The notes under the pieces are model-generated. The model was given only the letters and a program-made list of their open reading frames with translations, made no database searches and was not told the DNA's origin. Of a stretch of 6,121 bases of DNA, positions 1-4,871 are shown in pieces (the first letter of the stretch is position 1; each line of letters opens with the position of its first letter). A program made the translations under genes and the position numbers. The DNA is from Methylophilaceae bacterium (GTDB lineage: Bacteria > Pseudomonadota > Gammaproteobacteria > Burkholderiales > Methylophilaceae): contig SPJO01000082.1 of NCBI GenBank assembly GCA_006844635.1, positions 1 to 6,121 on the forward strand, given 5' to 3'.

Positions 1-1
1 C

Positions 2-403
2 AATGATGATGGCAGTATCACCGTCACGAATAAAGGCTATAACCGTAAAGAGGAAAAGTGGAGTACGGCAAAAGGTAAAGCACATTTTATTGAAGAACCA
101 AATGCCGACAACGAGTACATTGGCAAATTAAAAGTTTCGTTTTTTGGCCCCTTTTATGGCGCTTACAATATCATTGCCTTAGATAAGCTATATTATAATT
201 ACGCGATGGTTTGCGGGCCTAATAAAGAATACTTGTGGATACTCGCCCGTACCCCAGAACTGACCTACCCAATTAAGCAGCACTTAATGAGCCAAGCCAA
301 AGAGTTAGGTTTTGATACCGATAGCTTGGTGCACGTTAATCAGAACCCTGACATTCCAAATTACGAAGCTGGCCAACACGTCATTAAAAAGAAAGCTGAA
401 TAA
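2..403 (+). CDS. blc: Blc-type outer-membrane lipocalin (5' end missing)
   Basis: This is the C-terminal 133 residues of a bacterial lipocalin; the reading frame is already open at the left edge. Family members are usually about 170-180 residues, so roughly 45 are missing, including the lipoprotein signal peptide, lipobox and first GxW strand. What remains matches E. coli Blc closely from memory: NDDGSITVTNKGYN, then KVSFFGPFYGAYNIIALD, then VCGPNKEYLWILARTP, which form the later strands of the beta-barrel, followed by the C-terminal helix region. Blc is a lipoprotein of the outer membrane that binds fatty acids and lysophospholipids and is linked to envelope stress and membrane repair. The gene ends TAA at 401-403 and faces the TraB/GumN gene with 3 bp between stop codons, so there is no separate terminator. 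The family call is firm. Lipid anchoring is inferred because the N-terminus is outside the window. Confidence 0.93.
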   Translation, partial: NDDGSITVTNKGYNRKEEKWSTAKGKAHFIEEPNADNEYIGKLKVSFFGPFYGAYNIIALDKLYYNYAMVCGPNKEYLWILARTPELTYPIKQHLMSQAKELGFDTDSLVHVNQNPDIPNYEAGQHVIKKKAE

Positions 404-406
404 AAC

Positions 407-1267
407 TTACTTTTGAATGCGTGTAAACGTATAGCCAGCTTGCTGAAACTGTTTAATCAAGCCAGATTCTCCCGGCAAGTGGGCTGCTCCAACGGCAATA
501 AATGTTGACTGCTCATTCGCGATTGCAATCGAGCGGTTAGCCATCAATTGGTTACGGTCGTTTAAGAGCTTCTGCAACATTTTCTTCGATAGTGTTTTCG
601 GTAAGCCAGCCTCAGTCACCTCTGCGTTAAGTGCAAGCAGTTGATCGCTATCTTCTTGCTGATAAACGGCGATTAAACGTTCAAAATCATGCGCTTTTTG
701 TGCCTCATCCATCTTTAATGCTGCGCGCAACATCACCATTTGCTCATCCATACTAAAAGAGTCAATCACGCCGAAATGTTCAGCATTACTTTCCAACCCT
801 TTCACAGGCTTACCAAAGTCTTCCGCACTGCGCATTAGCAAATTATCCTGAGCATAAGGCGTTTGCGGTTTGTATTGACTAAACAACACTGCTAACAACC
901 ATGGTTTCATTTTTAAAGCACGATCTAGATGCATTACATGAAAATCCACTAAACGACGAAATTGATCCATTTCCTCCTCGGTTAACATCGTTTTTAATGA
1001 CCCTTCCGCCATTAAAAAGTTATGTGGATCACCATTGGGTGTGGTTTCCATAACAAACACATCCACACTCTTGAGAGCAGTTTTGATAGGCGCTGAAAAG
1101 TCAGTCACCCGATTATCATCAGTATGGATCGTGCCAAACAGGTAACTCACTTTGCCGGTTGGCGATTTGATTTGCCAAAACAAACCAGTTTCCGTTGCCT
1201 GTGTCACCATCGGAAAGCCGAATAGCATGGCACTGATAAAGGCAAGTAAACGAAATCGTTGAAACAT
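407..1267 (-). CDS. TraB/GumN family secreted protein (putative metallohydrolase)
   Basis: The 286-residue product opens with a signal peptide: basic start MFQRFR, hydrophobic core at about 7-21, probable cleavage after TQA at residue 24. The mature part is a TraB/GumN (Tiki-like) domain. It has the two GxxH motifs that define the family: GTIH at 45-48 near the start and GAAH at 260-263 near the end, followed by GLIKQFQQAGY. Other typical elements are VMETT (72-76, E74), KPWLLAVLF (121-129), GLESNAEHF (157-165) and the NDRN/NRS stretch around 236-245. In animal Tiki proteins the GxxH histidines and acidic residues bind the metal for a protease. For bacterial members the substrate is unknown, so a periplasmic hydrolase is an inference. 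The start is supported by GGAG seven bases upstream. The gene follows ygiQ by 24 bp on the same strand and is probably co-transcribed with it. The length is normal and no key motif is missing. Confidence 0.88.
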   Translation of the reverse strand: MFQRFRLLAFISAMLFGFPMVTQATETGLFWQIKSPTGKVSYLFGTIHTDDNRVTDFSAPIKTALKSVDVFVMETTPNGDPHNFLMAEGSLKTMLTEEEMDQFRRLVDFHVMHLDRALKMKPWLLAVLFSQYKPQTPYAQDNLLMRSAEDFGKPVKGLESNAEHFGVIDSFSMDEQMVMLRAALKMDEAQKAHDFERLIAVYQQEDSDQLLALNAEVTEAGLPKTLSKKMLQKLLNDRNQLMANRSIAIANEQSTFIAVGAAHLPGESGLIKQFQQAGYTFTRIQK

Positions 1268-1274
1268 CGATTCA

Positions 1275-1278
1275 CTCC
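1275..1278 (-). promoter_or_regulatory. Ribosome binding site of the TraB/GumN gene
   Basis: On the minus strand GGAG lies seven bases before the ATG at 1267. It is inside the 24-bp gap after the ygiQ stop codon. It fixes the start of the secreted protein, and the signal peptide that follows agrees with it. Confidence 0.65.
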
Positions 1279-1291
1279 AATCAATAGTTGG

Positions 1292-3535
1292 CTAATGAAT
1301 AATACGCTTTTTATTACGTGCTGGTCGCGCAGCATTCTTCATGTCATTAAACGCCTTAGGTAACCCTGATGGTTGACGACGCCCTTTACTTTTCTTGTGT
1401 TTAGCACGTGAGTTGTCTTTTGGCTTGAAGCTGCTGCCGTCGGACTGCTTAATTGTGCCCATGACTTTAGGTTGAAAAGCTGGAATCAATTGTTTCTTAC
1501 CTGGACCAATTAAATCAGCGCGGCCCATACGCTTTAACGCTTCACGTAACATCGGCCAATTTTCAGGGTCGTGGTAACGAATAAACGCTTTGTGTAACTT
1601 ACGTATTTTGCCAGCTTTAGGTACGGGCACATCATCTGAGTCTTCGGTCACTTTGCGCAACGGGTTTTTACCACTGTGATACATCGCCGTCGCCATGGCC
1701 ATCGGTGTAGGGGTAAAGTTTTGCACTTGATCCAACCTAAAATTATATCGTTTGAGCCATAACGCAAGATTAAGCATATCTTCATCCGTAGTGCCTGGAT
1801 GTGAAGCAATGAAATATGGAATCAGATATTGTTTTTTACCCGCTTCTGCACTGTACTTTTCAAACATCGCTTTAAATTCATCATAGGCCCCCATGCCAGG
1901 CTTCATCATTTTACTCAGCACATTTTCTTCTGAGTGCTCTGGCGCAATTTTCAAATAACCGCCCACATGATGTTGTACTAACTCTTTGACATACTCTGGC
2001 GACTTCACCGCCAAATCATAACGTAAGCCAGATCCAATCAAGATTTTCTTCACACCTTTGATATTGCGTGCTTTGCGATAAAGTTGAATCAAAGCACTGT
2101 GGTCGGTATTCAGGTTTTCACAAACATCAGGGTATACACAAGACAATTTGCGACAAGCTTTCTCTATCTTTTCCGATTTACAGGCAATCCGATACATATT
2201 GGCCGTAGGCCCACCAAGATCAGAGATAACACCCGTAAATCCATCGACTTTATCGCGTATTTCTTCTACCTCTCGCAAAATTGACGCTTCACTTCTGTTT
2301 TGAATGATGCGCCCCTCATGTTCAGTAATGCTACAGAAAGTACAACCACCGAAACAACCCCGCATAATATTCACACTAAAGCGAATCATATCCCAAGCGG
2401 GAATTTTGGCATCCTTATAAACAGGGTGCGGTTTACGCGCATAGGGCAAATCGTAAACGAAATCCATTTCTTTGGTTGTCAGCGGAATCGGTGGTGGATT
2501 AAGCCACACTTCTCTATCGCCATGCTTTTGCACCAATGCGCGTGCATTACCTGGGTTAGATTCTAAATGCAACACACGCGAAGCATGCGCATAGAGCACA
2601 GGGTCATTGGCAACATCTTCGTAAGCAGGTAGGCGCACCACTTGTTTACTTCTATCGGCCTTCGGCTTTCTCGGTCTTACCACTTGAATGGCTTTCGTCC
2701 CTGCTGGTAAATCTGCAGGCGCACCGGCTGACTCCGTCGCACAACTTGCATCCCCTTTGCCCATTTTCATTTCATAAGGGTCGGCTGGCGCATCCACTTT
2801 ACCAGGTCTGTCTAACTTGGTACTTTGTATCTCGTCCCAACCTTCAGGCACGGTTTTCTGCATATATGCAGTCCCGCGAATATCTTGAATCTGGCTAACG
2901 GCCTCACCTTTAGCGATACGATGTGACAGTTCGACCAGTGCTCGCTCTGCATTGCCATAAATCAAGATATCAGCTTTTGAGTCAACTAAAATAGAGCGTC
3001 GTACTTTATCTGACCAATAATCATAATGAGCAATGCGACGTAAACTCGCTTCAATACTACCAACCACTACAGGCACTTTTGAGTACGCTTCCCGACAACG
3101 TTGGCTGTAGACCAACACTGCACGGTCAGGCCGTTTATTCGGCGCAGCATCAGGCGTATAGGCATCATCAGAACGGATTTTTCGATCAGCCGTGTAACGG
3201 TTAACCATACTATCCATATTGCCTGCCGTAATCCCAAAGTATAAGTTCGGCTTACCTAACGCTTTAAATGCATGCGCATTTTGCCAATCTGGCTGTGCAA
3301 TAATCCCGACACGGAAACCTTGCGCCTCTAATAAGCGGCCAACTAAAGCCATGCCAAAACTAGGGTGATCGATATAAGCATCCCCGGTGACTAAAATAAT
3401 GTCACAGCTATCCCAGCCGAGTGCATCCATCTCCTCTCGCGAGGTCGGTAATATACTCGCCGTGCCAAACCGTTTTGCCCAATAAGGACGGTAGGTTTGG
3501 ATTGGTTTTGCTAACATGGTGGTATAGATTTCCAT
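1292..3535 (-). CDS. ygiQ: YgiQ family radical SAM protein (UPF0313)
   Basis: The 747-residue protein is YgiQ from end to end. The N-terminal part (about 20-110) carries PTSREEMDALGWDSCDIILV and GDAYIDHPSFGMA, as in E. coli. The radical SAM core has the cluster motif C394-x3-C398-x2-C401 in RGCFGGCTFCSITEHEGR, binding a [4Fe-4S] cluster and S-adenosylmethionine, followed by GFTGVISDLGGPTANMY. Cysteines 452, 461, 466 and 472 form a second group. Residues about 255-300 are a low-similarity linker, and the last 45 residues are a basic, probably disordered tail. The physiological reaction of YgiQ is not established; the protein should be cytoplasmic. Start choice is uncertain: ATG 3535 has no clear Shine-Dalgarno sequence, and Met7 (3517) would also keep all conserved sequence. 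It lies 46 bp after the DUF3147 gene and 24 bp before the TraB/GumN gene. The stop is TAG. The family call is very secure. Confidence 0.97.
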   Translation of the reverse strand: MEIYTTMLAKPIQTYRPYWAKRFGTASILPTSREEMDALGWDSCDIILVTGDAYIDHPSFGMALVGRLLEAQGFRVGIIAQPDWQNAHAFKALGKPNLYFGITAGNMDSMVNRYTADRKIRSDDAYTPDAAPNKRPDRAVLVYSQRCREAYSKVPVVVGSIEASLRRIAHYDYWSDKVRRSILVDSKADILIYGNAERALVELSHRIAKGEAVSQIQDIRGTAYMQKTVPEGWDEIQSTKLDRPGKVDAPADPYEMKMGKGDASCATESAGAPADLPAGTKAIQVVRPRKPKADRSKQVVRLPAYEDVANDPVLYAHASRVLHLESNPGNARALVQKHGDREVWLNPPPIPLTTKEMDFVYDLPYARKPHPVYKDAKIPAWDMIRFSVNIMRGCFGGCTFCSITEHEGRIIQNRSEASILREVEEIRDKVDGFTGVISDLGGPTANMYRIACKSEKIEKACRKLSCVYPDVCENLNTDHSALIQLYRKARNIKGVKKILIGSGLRYDLAVKSPEYVKELVQHHVGGYLKIAPEHSEENVLSKMMKPGMGAYDEFKAMFEKYSAEAGKKQYLIPYFIASHPGTTDEDMLNLALWLKRYNFRLDQVQNFTPTPMAMATAMYHSGKNPLRKVTEDSDDVPVPKAGKIRKLHKAFIRYHDPENWPMLREALKRMGRADLIGPGKKQLIPAFQPKVMGTIKQSDGSSFKPKDNSRAKHKKSKGRRQPSGLPKAFNDMKNAARPARNKKRIIH

Positions 3536-3566
3536 AAGCTGCGCATTTTACGCGGTAATCAATTGA

Positions 3567-3589
3567 TTTAAAATAGATTTTTTAAAATA
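3567..3589. repeat. 9-bp direct repeat TTTAAAATA, two copies
   Basis: TTTAAAATA occurs at 3567-3575 and again at 3581-3589, 14 bp apart. The pair straddles the stop codon of the DUF3147 gene in the gap before ygiQ. The sequence is very AT-rich, so chance is a real explanation. On the minus strand a weak promoter-like pair can be drawn (TTTAAA at 3572-3567, TAAAAT at 3550-3545, 16-bp spacing) that would give ygiQ its own very short leader. Confidence 0.3.
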
Positions 3590-3932
3590 ATTCCACACCA
3601 AATGGTTTAAGCAGTATTGCCGTCATAAAAAACATAACGATTGTTAGCATTCCAGCAGCGCCTAAAGCCAACCAAAAACCCAACTTTGGCAGCAAATAAG
3701 GAAAGCATAAAAACATAGGCAGTGTCGGCAACACATACCAGAATGTATAGTAGGCATGACTGGCAATTTTGCTATCAGCTTGCTTCTCAACAAATAGCCA
3801 TATTAAGGTCAGTATGGTCACTGTTGGTAAGGCGGCAACAAGCGCGCCAAGCTTATCGCTGCGTTTAGCAAGCTCCGACACTAGGACGACAATACCCGCT
3901 GTAACCAAGTACTTAATAATGAGATATTTCAT
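3582..3932 (-). CDS. DUF3147 family inner-membrane protein
   Basis: This is a small hydrophobic protein of 116 residues with about four membrane helices (roughly 3-19, 28-48, 62-82 and 86-108). The sequence matches the DUF3147 family as I remember it: KYLIIKYLVTAGIVVLVSE, then KRSDKLGALVAALPTVT, then a YYTFWYVLPTLPMFL stretch. The function is unknown. The frame is open further upstream, to an ATG at 4001, but I chose the ATG at 3932. A strong AGGAGGA lies just before it, the family begins here, and the longer form would add a polar 23-residue extension overlapping the divergent gene's start. It is probably the first gene of a unit with ygiQ (46 bp downstream) and the TraB/GumN gene. The gap to the divergent HMA-MauE gene is 54 bp, so the two must share a very compact control region. 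Confidence 0.85.
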   Translation of the reverse strand: MKYLIIKYLVTAGIVVLVSELAKRSDKLGALVAALPTVTILTLIWLFVEKQADSKIASHAYYTFWYVLPTLPMFLCFPYLLPKLGFWLALGAAGMLTIVMFFMTAILLKPFGVELF

Positions 3933-3935
3933 CTT

Positions 3936-3942
3936 TCCTCCT
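3936..3942 (-). promoter_or_regulatory. Strong ribosome binding site of the DUF3147 gene
   Basis: Read on the minus strand, AGGAGGA lies three bases before ATG 3932. It is the best Shine-Dalgarno match in the window and decides the start in favour of 3932 over the upstream ATG at 4001, although the spacing is a little short. Confidence 0.75.
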
Positions 3943-3952
3943 GCTTTTCTAT

Positions 3953-3982
3953 TTGAATTATTGTTGATGAGCGTAATATAAA
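3953..3982 (+). promoter_or_regulatory. Candidate promoter of the HMA-MauE gene
   Basis: TTGAAT at 3953-3958 and TATAAA at 3977-3982 are 18 bp apart and resemble sigma-70 -35 and -10 boxes. The -10 box ends only four bases before the ATG at 3987, so transcription would begin at or within the start codon. Either the mRNA is leaderless or the true promoter lies elsewhere. No good Shine-Dalgarno sequence is visible before this ATG. This is a sequence match only, in AT-rich DNA. Confidence 0.3.
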
Positions 3983-3986
3983 CATT

Positions 3987-4715
3987 ATGACAACGATTCA
4001 ATATAAAGTTTCTGGACTAACCTGCGGTGGCTGCGTCAGCCGTGTAAAAAACACCTTATCAGATTACGCTGAGGATGTAGAGGTTACGTTAACACCGCCA
4101 CAAGCAACATTAACCAACCCGCGTAAAGCACTTGATCAACTCAACAATGCTCTGACTGCAGCTGGCAATTACCAACTGCATGCAATCGCGCAAAAAGAAA
4201 AAGAGCAACCAGCTATAACCATCAACCACGACAAAAGCTGGTTTGCTACATACAAGCCATTATTGCTGGTATTCGCTTATATTTTGTTAGTCTCACTAGC
4301 CGTTGAAACAACCCATGGCAGCTTTTCATGGTCACGATGGATGCCAAACTTCATGGCAGGCTTCTTTATCGTCTTTTCATTCTTTAAGCTTTTAGACCTT
4401 TCAGGGTTTGCAAATAGTTATGCGACGTATGACTTATTAGCAAAAAAATGGCTACCCTATGGCTTTTTTTACCCCTTTATAGAATTAGGCTTAGGCTTGG
4501 CTTACCTCTTACAATGGCAACCACTCGTCACTAACTGGATAACGCTGGTTGTGATGGGATTTTCTACCATTGGGGTCATCTTAGCGGTAACAAAAAAACA
4601 AAGCATCCGCTGCGCTTGCTTAGGCACCGGCTTTAATTTACCAATGAGCACGGTGACGATTATTGAAGACTTACTCATGGTTGGCATGGCTTTAGTCATG
4701 ATTCTGAACCAATAA
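3987..4715 (+). CDS. HMA domain fused to MauE/DoxX-like membrane protein
   Basis: The 242-residue protein joins two modules. Residues 1 to about 68 are a heavy-metal-associated (ferredoxin-like) domain with the metal motif GLTCGGC (Cys13, Cys16), the kind found in copper chaperones and P1B ATPases. Residues about 90-240 form a membrane domain with some four to five helices (about 90-108, 119-139, 160-176, 182-202, 222-240). Its signatures are FSFFKLLDLSGFA, YGFFYPFIELGLGLAYL and a C-x-C motif (Cys209, Cys211) in RCACLGTGFNLPMSTVTI. This fits the MauE/DoxX-type redox-associated membrane proteins, whose prototype supports disulfide formation in methylamine dehydrogenase. A likely role is passing or sensing copper or a similar metal at the inner membrane together with thiol/disulfide chemistry; that is inference. 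There is no obvious ribosome binding site. A probable terminator follows. No metal ATPase, regulator or oxidase gene is next to it. Confidence 0.85.
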   Translation: MTTIQYKVSGLTCGGCVSRVKNTLSDYAEDVEVTLTPPQATLTNPRKALDQLNNALTAAGNYQLHAIAQKEKEQPAITINHDKSWFATYKPLLLVFAYILLVSLAVETTHGSFSWSRWMPNFMAGFFIVFSFFKLLDLSGFANSYATYDLLAKKWLPYGFFYPFIELGLGLAYLLQWQPLVTNWITLVVMGFSTIGVILAVTKKQSIRCACLGTGFNLPMSTVTIIEDLLMVGMALVMILNQ

Positions 4716-4743
4716 TTTTTTGCATTAAAAATACAGAATTTTG

Positions 4744-4770
4744 AAAAGCCATATTTATTTAATGGTTTTT
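4744..4770 (+). terminator. Probable rho-independent terminator after the HMA-MauE gene
   Basis: AAAAGCCAT (4744-4752) pairs with ATGGTTTTT (4762-4770) in a 9-bp stem with one G-T wobble and a 9-base AT-rich loop. The stem ends in five T residues, starting 28 bp after the stop codon. It is weak because only two or three pairs are G-C or G-T, and the T run doubles as the stem's 3' arm. Position and symmetry make it the best terminator candidate in the window. It could also work in the opposite direction, but no gene points into it from the right. Confidence 0.5.
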
Positions 4771-4779
4771 AAGATCGTG

Positions 4780-4809
4780 TTGTTACATCGCCAGTTACTT
4801 TTTGTTACA
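4780..4809. repeat. Phased GTTAC direct repeats upstream of the sensor gene
   Basis: TTGTTACA occurs at 4780-4787 and 4802-4809, exactly 22 bp apart. A third GTTAC core lies between them at 4794-4798. The three cores (4782, 4794, 4804) are spaced 12 and 10 bp, close to one helical turn each, so they face the same side of the DNA. They cover the region just upstream of, and overlapping, the predicted -10 element. That is a common layout for a regulator's operator, but no binding protein can be named. Confidence 0.4.
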
Positions 4810-4811
4810 AT
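4803..4811 (+). promoter_or_regulatory. Extended -10 promoter of the sensor gene
   Basis: TGTTACAAT contains TACAAT (4806-4811, five of six matches to TATAAT) preceded by TG and one base, the extended -10 arrangement that tolerates a poor -35. The best upstream hexamer, GTTACA at 4782-4787 with 18-bp spacing, matches only four of six positions. Transcription would start near 4818, giving a leader of about 54 bases before the ATG at 4872. Confidence 0.5.
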
Positions 4812-4871
4812 TCTCGGGAAACGCTGCAGCATAGCCACTCTCACTGAAAGCTAATAACTCCACAAACAGCC

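Noticed and set aside
451..467. Small hairpin CAGC-TT-GCTG as a terminator for the lipocalin gene
   Set aside because: Four base pairs with a two-base loop and no following T run; it lies within the TraB/GumN coding sequence.
2084..2566. Two small open frames on the plus strand (2084-2284 and 2300-2566)
   Set aside because: They lie entirely opposite the conserved radical SAM region of ygiQ, have no recognisable domain, and look like chance open frames on the other strand.
2700..2790. Low-similarity segment in YgiQ as an inserted element or frameshift
   Set aside because: The frame is continuous and conserved sequence resumes on both sides; this position is a variable linker in other YgiQ proteins too.
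3769..3981. 70-codon open frame on the plus strand
   Set aside because: It is antisense to the DUF3147 gene, whose family match and ribosome binding site are clear, and shows no protein features of its own.
3933..4001. Longer N-terminus for the DUF3147 protein, starting at ATG 4001
   Set aside because: The extra 23 residues are polar and unlike the family start, the extension overlaps the divergent gene's start codon, and the strong AGGAGGA lies directly before the internal ATG at 3932.
4502..4699. 65-codon open frame on the minus strand
   Set aside because: It is antisense to the conserved C-terminal helices of the HMA-MauE gene and lacks a ribosome binding site or domain.
4716..4743. AT-rich run ATTTTTTGCATTAAAAAT as a second terminator
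   Set aside because: The possible stem is made only of A-T pairs around a short loop and is much weaker than the hairpin just after it at 4744-4770.
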